Origin: Planctomycetota bacterium
GTDB lineage: Bacteria; Planctomycetota; UBA8108; UBA1146
Length of the DNA stretch: 64,000 bases
Direction of reading: 5' to 3'
Assembly (NCBI GenBank): GCA_016776905.1
Contig: JADHSM010000006.1
Span: forward strand, 62,001-126,000
Both the position numbers and the translations under genes were made by a program. The notes beneath the pieces are model-generated. The model was not told the DNA's origin, searched no databases, and saw nothing but the letters and a program-made list of their open reading frames with translations. This document shows positions 47,966-56,778 of this stretch, in pieces (the stretch's first letter is position 1; every line of letters begins with the position of its first letter).

Positions 47966-49273
47966 TCAACGGCGGAAGATGCGCGGAGTAATCCAATTTG
48001 CGCGATCAAGAATATGGTGACCGAGGCCCATCTCGACGACGAGGCTGAAGGTGTCACTATCCTTCAAATCTACCTTGAACGGCGAAGGAGCATCCTTCCA
48101 CGACAAATCCTTGCTGTTCCATACTTCTTTATTGTCGACAAGGATTTTGAACACTGCGCACCCAATCTCTGGTTCGTCGTCCTTGGGGCGAGCACTAGAG
48201 TCCATCCCGGCAAATCCTTTTAACCATTGATCGCCATCCTTGGTTTTGAATGTCAGAGTGCTATTGGAGTGGACACCTAGACCCTTCTCGAAAATGCGTG
48301 ACCCGACGCTGAGAGGTTGGTTCAGCACATTTCGATCTTTCTTCCAAGTCCATGGAAACCAGCGATCGTCGCCGAGGCCTTCCTTGACAAGGTCAGGTGT
48401 CCTGTCACTCAAATCTTCGACACGATTATTTTCAAATCGAAGGAGCAGAAGTTTTTCAGTGGAGAGCGTGAGAGCGTCACCGAAGCGGCTTTGCAGAATC
48501 AGTGAGTTATCGCTTAACTCGATAAGTCGCCCCTTGGGTTGGCTTCCACCTCGGGTGAGTGCCGTGACGATGGGGGCAGGGTTCTGATCCGTATCGGGAG
48601 TGGGATCGTCGAGATCGACGAGGCTAAATGCTTGTACTTTTTCCCATTCGATCTGGAGGGAACCTAGGGATTCTTCGTCGATAACGATATGGGTGGGGGT
48701 GAACTCTTCAATTATCCCTGAAAGTTTAGCGCCTTCCCGTGTCAAAATTATGTCGCTTTCAGAGTTCTCGGTGGCCAATAGATCTGCCGGGGCACCTGGG
48801 GCGACATATCTCTCTAAAGCGTCGATATTGATGCTGAGTGGTCGACTGAGGGCGGAAGTGGCCCACTCGAGGGTGTCAGCTTCCCGGGTTTTACGAATCG
48901 CCCAGCGGCCGTTCCATGATCCTTCACCTCTGAGATGGATGGTTCCCGTTGCTACAGATTCGGGAATAAAAGCCGAAAACTCGATCAGGAGAAGATCTCT
49001 GATCGATAGGGTTTCTTCATTGATGATCAAGGATTCCGTTTTGGGGGTGATTCCTTGTAATGTACCGGAAATGCGCCCATCCAAGGTTTCATAGACGACA
49101 GGTGTCTCCAATTTCGCCTGAGGCTGTTTGGATTCCACGATTGCTGGAAGGGCCAGAATCACAGCGAGGATGCCGGTCAAGAGAGTCGAGGAGTGGAAGT
49201 GACCGTTGAAATCGGATCCATGGGCTCTGATCACCAGATTCATGGGAAAGATCGTTTGGGAAGTGAGACTCAT
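47966..49273 (-). CDS. Secreted protein with C-terminal NPCBM-like domain
   Basis: This 435-residue protein has a membrane or signal segment (about 30-47). Two repeats of a small beta module with ISGTLQGITPKTESLIINEE and LSGIIEEFTPTHIVIDEESL look like repeated surface modules, and a third resembling one is RLIELSDNSLILQS. Residues about 295-432 form an NPCBM-like fold (FEKGLGVHSNSTLTF, IGCAVFKILVDNKEVW, and ILDRANWITPRI at the end), which binds carbohydrate in glycosidases. No catalytic domain is present. GAGAGG lies before the ATG. Function is probably glycan binding at the surface, by inference. Confidence 0.85.
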   Translation of the reverse strand: MSLTSQTIFPMNLVIRAHGSDFNGHFHSSTLLTGILAVILALPAIVESKQPQAKLETPVVYETLDGRISGTLQGITPKTESLIINEETLSIRDLLLIEFSAFIPESVATGTIHLRGEGSWNGRWAIRKTREADTLEWATSALSRPLSINIDALERYVAPGAPADLLATENSESDIILTREGAKLSGIIEEFTPTHIVIDEESLGSLQIEWEKVQAFSLVDLDDPTPDTDQNPAPIVTALTRGGSQPKGRLIELSDNSLILQSRFGDALTLSTEKLLLLRFENNRVEDLSDRTPDLVKEGLGDDRWFPWTWKKDRNVLNQPLSVGSRIFEKGLGVHSNSTLTFKTKDGDQWLKGFAGMDSSARPKDDEPEIGCAVFKILVDNKEVWNSKDLSWKDAPSPFKVDLKDSDTFSLVVEMGLGHHILDRANWITPRIFRR

Positions 49274-49363
49274 TTTTTTGATTCCTCTCGGGTTCTTTCT
49301 ACAATAATGCAGGAGGCTCTTCGGTTCATGTGCAAAACCGTACAGGGTTGATTTTGCCTATCT

Positions 49364-49392
49364 TGACCACGCCTTCTGAGTCCCCTATTCTT
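49364..49392 (+). promoter_or_regulatory. Candidate promoter for the gene at 49486
   Basis: TTGACC (49364-49369) and TATTCT (49387-49392) are separated by 17 bases. A perfect 7-bp hairpin, CCGACAC/GTGTCGG with a TCGT loop (49450-49467), lies in the predicted leader just before the ribosome site. Confidence 0.5.
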
Positions 49393-49485
49393 CCACATCA
49401 GGGATTTCACGGGTTTCATTCAATTTATACCCGTCATTTCAGGGGAATTCCGACACTCGTGTGTCGGAGATAAAGGGGGATCGAT

Positions 49486-50316
49486 TTGGCAAAAAGACGA
49501 TCAAAGCCCGTCATGTTTGGCGTGGGCAAGGATCGGCCTGGGATGGGGAAACCCCAACCAGAAGCATCCAGCGAAGAATTACCTGTTCGGGGAGCACGTA
49601 CTCGTCGTGTTGTTTCTCTGGATACACCGTCATCTCGATTAGGACCGTTCTCAGAAAGTCCTCCCGCTGAAAATCGAAGTGATGGGGGTCGGGGTGGTTC
49701 TGTTCACGCACAGCATCCTAAATTCGTAGAGTTCAAGGTCACGACTCTTGTCATGTTGAGTGCTAGTTTTGTGCTATTTATTCTTCTTGCATTCATCGCC
49801 GGAAGAAACAGTGCACCGGATGCACCTCCTGCAGGAATGGTGGCAATGTCGGAATCAGAAGACTGGTTGCCGACTTTGGATCCCGTCCCTGTCGTGCCTG
49901 AATCGATCCGGAATGTTCTCGATGAGAATGGTCAGCCGATTGTCGATCAGATTTCTTCTGACCCTTCCCTCAATGTTCCCGACGAATCGTCTTTGGCTGC
50001 TGCCGCTGCTCCTGTCGAATCCCCAAAGTGGGGAGTCATGATTGGTCAAAAACTTACGGTTGATCTGAAGATCATCGATCAACTTTTGACATACGTCGAT
50101 TCAGGATTATCCCCGGGTGAAACCAAGATCAGAGTTCGTGATAAAGGGGGCAAGAAGCGTTACGACGTGATCGCAGGTCCTTACGATACTCAAGCTGAAG
50201 CGAAAAATGCATATACGAAAATCATGCAGTTGCGTAACACTCAGGGAGTTCGATTTAGCGATTGTTATATCGCTCGCTTGAAGTATTTACCCGACGAATC
50301 ATCAAAAGGACCTTAA
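49486..50316 (+). CDS. Membrane protein with SPOR-like C-terminal domain
   Basis: This 276-residue protein has a basic, disordered cytoplasmic N-terminal part (1-80), one transmembrane helix (about 88-108, LVMLSASFVLFILLAFIAG), a Pro/Ser-rich linker and a C-terminal segment (180-270) with KKRYDVIAGPYDTQAEAKNAY, reminiscent of SPOR domains that bind denuded peptidoglycan. Such proteins often localise to division sites. The start is TTG with AGGGGGA upstream. It lies 3 bases before the DUF89 gene. The SPOR assignment is by motif and uncertain. Confidence 0.8.
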   Translation: MAKRRSKPVMFGVGKDRPGMGKPQPEASSEELPVRGARTRRVVSLDTPSSRLGPFSESPPAENRSDGGRGGSVHAQHPKFVEFKVTTLVMLSASFVLFILLAFIAGRNSAPDAPPAGMVAMSESEDWLPTLDPVPVVPESIRNVLDENGQPIVDQISSDPSLNVPDESSLAAAAAPVESPKWGVMIGQKLTVDLKIIDQLLTYVDSGLSPGETKIRVRDKGGKKRYDVIAGPYDTQAEAKNAYTKIMQLRNTQGVRFSDCYIARLKYLPDESSKGP

Positions 50317-50319
50317 CCC

Positions 50320-51198
50320 TTGGATCGTTTTCTTCCCCAGTGTTATCCCTGCGCTCTTCGACGTGCTCTTTGCACTGCGGAGAAGGTCAGCGACGATGAA
50401 TGGCTTCAGCATAAGGTGATTGACGAAGCGATGCGTCAGTTGGCGGAAGTGGAAGGCCAGTTGCCTGCTGCAGAAGTCGTCGGCGAACTTCTTCTATCGG
50501 TGAATGATGTGCTGGGAACAGGAGACCCCTGGAAGGAAGATCGGGAGAAGTGGTTCGGCGAGATGGTCGAAGCGATGCCGGATCTGCGTGATCGAGTTTT
50601 GAAGGACGCCGATCCTTTGGGACGTGCGTTATTACTTTCTGCTCGAAGTAATGTTTTCGCCAATGAGATTTTATCTCCAAAAGCGATGCGTGAAGATCTT
50701 TTGAAATTAGGCCTGCGCGAACCGAAGCATGCTGATGTTGAATTTAAGCATGAAGACAGGTCCTATTTTGATCAGTTACTTTCTCAGGCGCGTCGATTTG
50801 TCTTCATTCACGATACTGCTCCTGAAGTTCCCGCTGATATGGTGCTGCTCGAACAGATTCAATCGACGCATCCCGATCTCGAGATCCTACAAATGGTGAA
50901 ATCCTCAAAATTGACGATGAATGCTCTCTCGGAACATGTCTCCGCGCTCAAAATGGAGTCCTTGAAGACTCAAATCATTGAAATCGAGGCGGGACTGGGT
51001 ATTTCGACGGAGAATTGGCCGACTGAAGTGGAGTCGGCCATGAAATCAGCAGATCTGATTCTTTCAAAGGGGGCTTCTCATTTCCAAATGCTGCAAGGAC
51101 ATGACCTGCCGCTTTTTGGATTGTTTCGTGCCAAATGCCCCGTCACCGCGTCGATACAGCAGTGCTCGATCGGCGACCTTCTTCTGGTGAAGATCTAA
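50320..51198 (+). CDS. DUF89/ARMT1-like family protein
   Basis: This 292-residue protein opens with QCYPCALRRAL, the CxxC motif of prokaryotic DUF89 (AF1104-like) proteins. FVFIHDTAPEVPADMVLLEQI includes the metal-site Asp, and a late ADLILSKGASHFQ stands where the family has KGxGNFE. Family members are metal-dependent damage-control phosphatases for sugar or pantetheine phosphates. The changed KGASHFQ motif may alter activity. The start is TTG, 3 bases after the previous stop, so the two are probably co-transcribed. Confidence 0.85.
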   Translation: MDRFLPQCYPCALRRALCTAEKVSDDEWLQHKVIDEAMRQLAEVEGQLPAAEVVGELLLSVNDVLGTGDPWKEDREKWFGEMVEAMPDLRDRVLKDADPLGRALLLSARSNVFANEILSPKAMREDLLKLGLREPKHADVEFKHEDRSYFDQLLSQARRFVFIHDTAPEVPADMVLLEQIQSTHPDLEILQMVKSSKLTMNALSEHVSALKMESLKTQIIEIEAGLGISTENWPTEVESAMKSADLILSKGASHFQMLQGHDLPLFGLFRAKCPVTASIQQCSIGDLLLVKI

Positions 51199-51264
51199 TC
51201 ACCCTTTAATTCCTTTGATCTAGCCCGAATTCAGTACTTTCGTGCGGAATCACGGTGCGGTTCG

Positions 51265-51293
51265 TTGACACGTCTCAGCCCAGAAACTACGAT
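51265..51293 (+). promoter_or_regulatory. Sigma-70-type promoter
   Basis: A perfect TTGACA (51265-51270), 17-base spacer and TACGAT (51288-51293). Transcription should begin near 51300, exactly where the first hairpin starts. Confidence 0.6.
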
Positions 51294-51300
51294 CCTGTAT

Positions 51301-51481
51301 CAATTCTTCGAAATCGCCTTCGGCATTTTCGTAGCGAATTGATGAGGAGTTCTTTCGAGGACTTCACGGGGGTAGAGCTCAAACTTGATGCTTCCCTCCA
51401 GTTTGTTGTTTTACCGCGATTTGCGGTATTACGGTGAATGGGGGATATTTGAGTTTGAGGTGTTGGATCTTTCAATCCGAC
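51301..51481 (+). ncRNA. Candidate structured leader or small RNA
   Basis: Four helices are visible in order. First, a long interrupted hairpin at 51301-51341 (CAATTC/GAATTG outside, CGAAAT/ATTTTCG and GCC/GGC inside). Second, CAAACT/AGTTTG at 51380-51405. Third, TACCGC/GCGGTA at 51412-51428. Fourth, GTTGGAT/ATCCGAC at 51462-51481. The first begins at the predicted transcription start. It may be a leader of the SH3 gene or an independent RNA. No terminator with a T-run follows, and no known RNA family is recognised. Confidence 0.4.
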
Positions 51482-51523
51482 TTCGCTTTTACCCTGTACA
51501 GGAAAGTACGGATCCTTTGTTGG

Positions 51524-51675
51524 CCGTAATGTCGGTCCGTAATGTCGGTCCGTAATGCACAGTTGTCATGCAGTGTTGTCATGCAGTGTTGTAATTTCGA
51601 TCAGGGAACTCTCCGCGTACCTTGATCGACCTTATGCTGAACCTGTTATGCTGAACCTGTTGCCTGTTCTGAACC
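51524..51675 (+). repeat. Three neighbouring short tandem arrays (13, 13 and 14 bp)
   Basis: CCGTAATGTCGGT repeats almost three times from 51524, AGTGTTGTCATGC about three times from 51561, and TTATGCTGAACCTG twice from 51632 with a degenerate third copy. The arrays have unrelated units. Confidence 0.9.
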
Positions 51676-51729
51676 CGTTGCAGGCGTGTGCTTGCGAATG
51701 GGGCAGTCTTCACTTTGAAGGGAGTACCG

Positions 51730-53004
51730 ATGTCATTGTTGATGAAATTTTATCCCGGTTCCGTCCGTACTGCTGCCTTCAGTGGACAGTCATGGATGTT
51801 GCTTCTGTTGCTCTCGTTGATCAGCCTCGGAAGTCTCGAGGCCCAAGATTCAGAGTCTTTCGGAAAACCGACTCTCAAGCCTTGGTTAGCGACTGTCGAT
51901 GGCAGCTCCGTCAATCTCAGAACGGGTCCCTCAACAAACCATCACGCCTTTACTCGACTGACCAAGGAAGTTTCCGTGATCGCCATGGGCGGCAGTGGAG
52001 ACTGGGTTGAGATCGTGATTCCTTCGGATATTCCGATTTGGATTCATGGAGACTTTGTGGAATCTATGGATTCCGACAAACTCCAGGTGAGGGGTAAAAG
52101 CGTGCGACTTCGTGCGCAATCGAACACAAAGTACACGCCGCTCGGAATGACCGAGCAGGGGCAAGTTTTGCGTTCGACAGGGAAACGATCTGACGACGGT
52201 AAGTGGGTTCAAATTTTTGCGCCCCTGAATGCCCGAGGATGGATCCATGGAGATTACATTCGTCGGTCAGACCAGGAGATCAATGCACTGCGTCTTTCCG
52301 CTTTACACGATAAGTTGAAGTCCAAAGGGAATCCGGTCGTTATTGCACCGGTGATCGAAAAGGACACTTCGGCTAAAGAATCGGTTTCTGAAGAAAAGAC
52401 TTCTGGATCCGAAACTGCTGGGATCATCAATGAGGATCCCAATGCGATTAAAATTCCTTCTTTCGAATCTCCACGCCTGAAGGAACTCTTTGAGAGTTTC
52501 CGCGTGGAAACCGAAAAACCTCCGGTCGGTTGGGACTTCTCTGCGATTTTTCGTAAGATTGAAGTCTTTGAAACCACGAGCGAGGATTTGGGAGAGATCA
52601 GAGTCGTGAAAGATCTCGCCCGTACCATAAATGAGCATTTTGTTCCGCTTCAGCGGAGACTCGTCGAAATAGAACGTCAACAAGAACTGGCTCGAGTTGA
52701 GCGTGAAAAAGCGCAAACTCGGGACAAAGAAATTTTAAGAAGGACAGGGCACAGGAATTCACCCACAGACCAAAAATACCAGGCTGTAGGTTGGGTTGTG
52801 CCACTGGGGAAACACAGAAAAGTCGAGGCATCACATAAGTTGATGAAAGGGAGCCAGCTCCTTTACTACCTCGATGGGGAAAAATTGAATCTTGATCAAT
52901 ACGTGAATAAAAGAGTAGGCATCGTCGGCACGATAGAGGAGCAGGACCCCAGTACAGGGGCGCGGCTCTTGGTTATCCAGAAGATAGAAATCCTTTCACG
53001 TTGA
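51730..53004 (+). CDS. Secreted protein with two bacterial SH3 domains
   Basis: About 424 residues. A signal sequence (about 1-38, ending SLEAQ) is followed by two SH3b-type domains: SVNLRTGPSTNHHAFTRL with WVEIVIPSDIPIWIHGDFVE, and SVRLRAQSNTKYTPLGM with WVQIFAPLNARGWIHGDYI. A long charged helical stretch follows, with the coiled segment RRLVEIERQQELARVEREKA, then a small C-terminal beta domain. SH3b domains often bind peptidoglycan. I chose ATG 51730, which has GGGAG 6 bases upstream, over 51688. It precedes rny by 47 bases in the same direction. Confidence 0.87.
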   Translation: MSLLMKFYPGSVRTAAFSGQSWMLLLLLSLISLGSLEAQDSESFGKPTLKPWLATVDGSSVNLRTGPSTNHHAFTRLTKEVSVIAMGGSGDWVEIVIPSDIPIWIHGDFVESMDSDKLQVRGKSVRLRAQSNTKYTPLGMTEQGQVLRSTGKRSDDGKWVQIFAPLNARGWIHGDYIRRSDQEINALRLSALHDKLKSKGNPVVIAPVIEKDTSAKESVSEEKTSGSETAGIINEDPNAIKIPSFESPRLKELFESFRVETEKPPVGWDFSAIFRKIEVFETTSEDLGEIRVVKDLARTINEHFVPLQRRLVEIERQQELARVEREKAQTRDKEILRRTGHRNSPTDQKYQAVGWVVPLGKHRKVEASHKLMKGSQLLYYLDGEKLNLDQYVNKRVGIVGTIEEQDPSTGARLLVIQKIEILSR

Positions 53005-53051
53005 TCTCGTAGATTCATTTGTGTTTCTGCAGACCTTCTGCAGGAGGAATC

Positions 53052-54599
53052 TTGGGAGAATTAGAAAATTGGATTGGCCCCTTACTGATCGTAGGTGGGT
53101 TCGTCATCAGTTACATAATTGTGACGAAACAATCTGCCAAAGCTAAATCAGAGAGGGAAGAATTCCTTTCTGAAGCACGGTCAGACGCGGAGCGAATCCG
53201 TTCCGAAAGCCGTACGGAATCTCAGGACTGGGCCCAGCAGCAACGTGAAGACGTGCAGCGGGAAGTCCGTGAGGGTCGTAAAGAGATCAAGCAGTCTGAG
53301 AGAGATCTTCGTAAGCGTGAAGATAGTCTCGATCGGCGAATGGATCTTCTCTCCAAAAAAGAGCAAAATCTCGAGTCTCTCGAGGGGGATCTGGATCAGC
53401 GTAAGAGCCGAATCTCGACGAAGGAAAACGAGATTGAAGATCTCGTTGACCAACAGCGAGAAAATCTTGAGCGTGCTGCAAATATGTCTCGCGATGAAGC
53501 CCGGACAACACTTCTGGATAGCATGAAGCAGGAAGTTGATCACGAAGGTGATCAACTGATTCAGCGCATGGTTGAAAGAGTGAAAGATTCTGCAGATACC
53601 AAATGTAAGAGTATCTTGGCTTCCACTCTTCAGCGAATCTCTGCGACTTATTGTCAAGAGTCCACTGTTACCAGTGTTGAGATCGCTTCAGATGATATGA
53701 AGGGTCGTATCATCGGTAGAGAAGGTCGAAACATTCGTGCTTTTGAAAAAGCTACGGGTGTCGACGTCATTGTCGATGACAGCCCTGGGGTGATCACTCT
53801 CTCTTGTTTCGATCCTATTCGACGAGAGATGGGTTCTCGCGCTCTCAGCAAATTGTTGCAGGATGGCCGAATCCATCCCAGTCGTATCGAAGAAATAGTG
53901 GGAGAGACGAAGAAGTCCCTCAATGAAGAGATTCAGAAATCTGGAGTTCAGGTTTCCTACGATCTCGATATTCCAGGAATCCATCCGAAGCTGGTGACGC
54001 TTCTCGGACGATTGAAGTACAGAACCTCTTACAGTCAAAATGTTCTGGCTCATTCTGTCGAAGTGGCCAACATCTGCGGAATGTTAGCCGCTGAGTTCGG
54101 TCTTGATCAGTCCTTAGCAAAGCGTTGTGGATTGTTCCACGATCTCGGTAAAGCCGTCGATCATCAGTTCGAAGGTGGACACCCCGAAATCGGCGCGACA
54201 ATCCTGAAACGTTATGACGAGGCTCCTGAGGTGGTGAATTCCGCTGCGAGTCACCATAATGATGTTCCTCAGGAGAGCATATACGCTGTTCTGACGCAGG
54301 CTGCGGACTCCATTAGCGGTAGTCGTCCGGGTGCACGTGGTGAATCTCTTGATCGCTACATTGAAAGACTTGAGAAGCTTGAAGCACTCGTGAACTCTTT
54401 CTCTGGAGTTTCCAATGCCCAGGCTATTCAAGCGGGACGAGAAGTCCGAGTCTTTGTCAACGCTCACAAGGTGAATGACAAAAAGGCAACTCGCTTGGCA
54501 CATGACATCGCCAAAGAAGTCGAAGATCAGTTGACCTATCCTGGTGAGATCAAAATTACACTCATTCGCGAAACCAGGGTCGTCGAATATGCCAGATAG
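53052..54599 (+). CDS. rny: Ribonuclease Y
   Basis: About 515 residues, the normal RNase Y length. A single N-terminal membrane helix (about 8-24) anchors it, then a long coiled coil (30-200), a KH domain with GRIIGREGRNIRAFE, and an HD domain with LAHSVEVANICG and GLFHDLGKA plus later SHHNDV. It starts mRNA decay by endonucleolytic cleavage at the membrane. The start is TTG at 53052: AGGAGGA lies upstream and the sequence begins at the normal membrane segment; a frame opening at 53019 is not needed. It overlaps the YmdB-type gene, the same order as in Bacillus. Confidence 0.97.
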   Translation: MGELENWIGPLLIVGGFVISYIIVTKQSAKAKSEREEFLSEARSDAERIRSESRTESQDWAQQQREDVQREVREGRKEIKQSERDLRKREDSLDRRMDLLSKKEQNLESLEGDLDQRKSRISTKENEIEDLVDQQRENLERAANMSRDEARTTLLDSMKQEVDHEGDQLIQRMVERVKDSADTKCKSILASTLQRISATYCQESTVTSVEIASDDMKGRIIGREGRNIRAFEKATGVDVIVDDSPGVITLSCFDPIRREMGSRALSKLLQDGRIHPSRIEEIVGETKKSLNEEIQKSGVQVSYDLDIPGIHPKLVTLLGRLKYRTSYSQNVLAHSVEVANICGMLAAEFGLDQSLAKRCGLFHDLGKAVDHQFEGGHPEIGATILKRYDEAPEVVNSAASHHNDVPQESIYAVLTQAADSISGSRPGARGESLDRYIERLEKLEALVNSFSGVSNAQAIQAGREVRVFVNAHKVNDKKATRLAHDIAKEVEDQLTYPGEIKITLIRETRVVEYAR

Positions 54600-55428
54600 T
54601 GATGACGTCGCACGATTGTTGCTGATAGGGGATATTGTCGGGCGACCTGGTCGTCGGATCGTGAGTGAATGTCTTCCCCGTTTGCGTGACGAGTGGAAAC
54701 TCGACGGCGTGATTGCGAACGCAGAGAACTCAGCAGCGGGCTCGGGCATTACAGAGAAGATCTATAATGATCTCAAGTCCGCAGGTGTTGATATGATGTC
54801 TCTCGGCGACCACGCTTGGAAACGTAAAGAGAACCTCATCGTTCTTGATCAACATGAGGATTGTATTCGGCCCTACAATTACCCGAGTACCGCCATCGGA
54901 GCAGGAAGCTATATCGTTGAGTTCGCTCCTGGATTAAAAGCCGCATACATCATCGTACTTGGACGAGTCTTTATGGATTCTGTCGATTGTCCTTACGCGG
55001 CTGTCGATCGTTGGTTGGAGAGCGTCGACGAAGACGTGAAAATCAAAATAGTTGAATTCCATGGCGAGGCGACAAGTGAGAAGCAGGCAGCCGGCTGGCA
55101 TCTCGACGGACGTGTCTCGGCTGTCGTTGGAACTCATACTCATGTGCAAACGGCGGATGCCCGTGTTCTCCCTGGTGGAACGGGTTACATTTCTGATATG
55201 GGAATGACCGGCCCCTATGATGGAGTCATCGGTAGGAACGCTACCCCTGTATTGCATAAACTTCTGACCTCGATGCATGCCTCATTTACTGTGGCCGAGG
55301 ACAATGCTCATATTTGTGGCGTTCTCTTGGAAGTTGAGAAACAAACGGGTAAATGTATTTCAATCCGTCCGGTGGATGTTTCCGAATCAGACGATGGCAA
55401 ATTTTGCCACGATTTTTACACCGCTTAA
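54589..55428 (+). CDS. YmdB-family metallophosphoesterase
   Basis: About 279 residues. LLLIGDIVGRPGRRIV carries the first metal Asp, ANAENSAAGSGIT the Asn/Glu, GDHAWKRKE the next ligands, EFHGEATSEKQAAGW a His and Glu, and VGTHTHVQTAD the last His pair. These fit TIGR00282-type 2',3'-cyclic nucleotide phosphodiesterases. The ATG lies inside the end of rny, overlapping by 11 bases. The rny-ymdB pair is widely conserved, which supports a linked role in RNA turnover signalling. An earlier frame start at 54544 lies far inside rny and is unlikely. Confidence 0.95.
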   Translation: MPDSDDVARLLLIGDIVGRPGRRIVSECLPRLRDEWKLDGVIANAENSAAGSGITEKIYNDLKSAGVDMMSLGDHAWKRKENLIVLDQHEDCIRPYNYPSTAIGAGSYIVEFAPGLKAAYIIVLGRVFMDSVDCPYAAVDRWLESVDEDVKIKIVEFHGEATSEKQAAGWHLDGRVSAVVGTHTHVQTADARVLPGGTGYISDMGMTGPYDGVIGRNATPVLHKLLTSMHASFTVAEDNAHICGVLLEVEKQTGKCISIRPVDVSESDDGKFCHDFYTA

Positions 55429-55526
55429 CCCTCCAGTTTTCCGCTTTATTTCCCGAAAATGCACTCTGCTGATATGATGGAGAAATGGGAGTCGTTGGAT
55501 CCCCGTTTTGAATCTTGGAGGCTCAG

Positions 55527-55985
55527 GTGCGTGTTCTGGTGCAAAGAGTTTCTTCTGCTCAAGTTGAAGTTTCTGGAGAGGTCGTCGGGGCCGTCCGAAG
55601 CGGGCTTCTTCTCTTCGTTGGCTTGGGTAAAGATAGTCATCCGCGCGATCTCGTGTGGATGGCACGGAAAATCTGTGGGCTGCGAATCTTTGCGGATGAT
55701 CAAGGTTTGATGAACCGAGATGTTTTGCAAGTGCAGGGTGGGATATTGGCTGTGAGTCAGTTCACCTTGTATGGCGATTGTCGCAAGGGTCGAAGACCTT
55801 CCTTTGAATCTTCCCTCGCCCCCGAGGACGCTTCTGGCTTATTTGACCAGTTCGTCGAAATCCTTAAGAAGGAATCTGGAGTTGCTGTGGAGACCGGTGT
55901 TTTTGGTGCTGATATGAAAGTCGATTTGGTCAATGATGGACCTGTGACTTTTTGGCTCGAGAAAGAAACCGGATCCGATGTCTGA
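55527..55985 (+). CDS. dtd: D-aminoacyl-tRNA deacylase
   Basis: About 152 residues, the usual Dtd length. RVLVQRVSSAQV starts the protein, SQFTLYGDCRKGRRPSF is the catalytic SQxTL motif region, and LVNDGPVTFWLE holds the NxGPVT cross-subunit motif that excludes L-aminoacyl substrates. It hydrolyses D-aminoacyl-tRNA, and Gly-tRNA(Ala), for translation quality control. The start is GTG 55527, with GGAGG 6 bases upstream; a TTG at 55515 is in frame but inferior. Its end overlaps the DnaJ-domain gene by 8 bases. Confidence 0.95.
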   Translation: MRVLVQRVSSAQVEVSGEVVGAVRSGLLLFVGLGKDSHPRDLVWMARKICGLRIFADDQGLMNRDVLQVQGGILAVSQFTLYGDCRKGRRPSFESSLAPEDASGLFDQFVEILKKESGVAVETGVFGADMKVDLVNDGPVTFWLEKETGSDV

Positions 55986-56778
55986 ATTCCAGGACTACTA
56001 CACTGTTCTAGGTGTCAAGGTAGGTTGCTCCGTTGAAGCCATAAAGCAGGCCTTCCGGAAACGTCTCATGGAAGTGCATCCCGATAAATCGGAGTTTCCT
56101 AGAGATCCGGATGAAATGAGAAGGCTTCTCGAAGCTCACGAAGTACTCTCCAATCCTGATCGCCGCGATGTATATGATCGTATGTGGAACATCGTGTTCT
56201 CGGATGAACTTCCGGGCAGAACACCTCATGTGACAGAGAGTGATCGTCCGGCTGCGAGAGCCCGTTCTATCTTGTTTCTGCTGCTTGAGCAGAGAACCGA
56301 TGAAGCGATGAGCCGGTTGAATGAATTAGGGCCAGGGGCCAGACTGTTCTTAAACAAGCATCTGACTTCGGATGAGTTCGTTGATTCTTGTTTTTTGATC
56401 GGTGAGTACCTAGAAGAGCGTCGCCAGAAATCCTCTGCACTGGAATGGTATGAGGATTTACTGAGAACCGAAGTTCGTCGTCAGAATAATCGTCCTTGTT
56501 ATCCCGAAGCCCGTGATAAGGCTCGTCGATTACTCCTTAAGAAAGTCGGAACGGGGACCGATCCTCGAGTCGCATTGGAATATCTACGTAGAGCTGAACA
56601 ATTGGGTTTAGATCGGCAGACGCGTGGAGAAGTGGCTCGTCGTCGAGCTGTTTGTTATCTGAAGATGGATATGAAGGTGGAAGCCGGGAAGCATTTTTCG
56701 GAAGCACTTCGAATACTACCAAAGACAAAGATGCTGACAGAACTAGGGGATCAATTGACGGGATACGTTGATGGATAA
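55978..56778 (+). CDS. J-domain protein with TPR-like C-terminal region
   Basis: This 266-residue protein has an N-terminal J domain (about 5-70: DYYTVLGVKVG, HPD in EVHPDKSEF, and NPDRRDVYDRM). It lacks the Gly/Phe linker and zinc-finger domains of true DnaJ. The remainder is helical with TPR-like pairs (SALEWYEDLL, ALEYLRRAEQLG, AGKHFSEALRILP). It should stimulate an Hsp70 ATPase on specific clients. The 8-base overlap with dtd and the 8-base overlap with the next gene point to a tight operon. The client is unknown. Confidence 0.9.
   Translation: MSEFQDYYTVLGVKVGCSVEAIKQAFRKRLMEVHPDKSEFPRDPDEMRRLLEAHEVLSNPDRRDVYDRMWNIVFSDELPGRTPHVTESDRPAARARSILFLLLEQRTDEAMSRLNELGPGARLFLNKHLTSDEFVDSCFLIGEYLEERRQKSSALEWYEDLLRTEVRRQNNRPCYPEARDKARRLLLKKVGTGTDPRVALEYLRRAEQLGLDRQTRGEVARRRAVCYLKMDMKVEAGKHFSEALRILPKTKMLTELGDQLTGYVDG

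Larger units (their letters stand above)
51199..51729. other. 531-bp spacer with promoter, hairpins and repeats
   Basis: The spacer between the DUF89 and SH3 genes holds a strong promoter (51265-51293), a run of hairpins (51301-51481) and three short tandem arrays (51524-51675). A 60-codon frame at 51255-51437 overlaps the promoter and hairpins and is not convincing. Confidence 0.6.

Noticed and set aside
51255-51437. 60-codon frame with GTG start
   Set aside because: It spans a good promoter and hairpins, lacks a strong ribosome site, and looks like non-coding leader.
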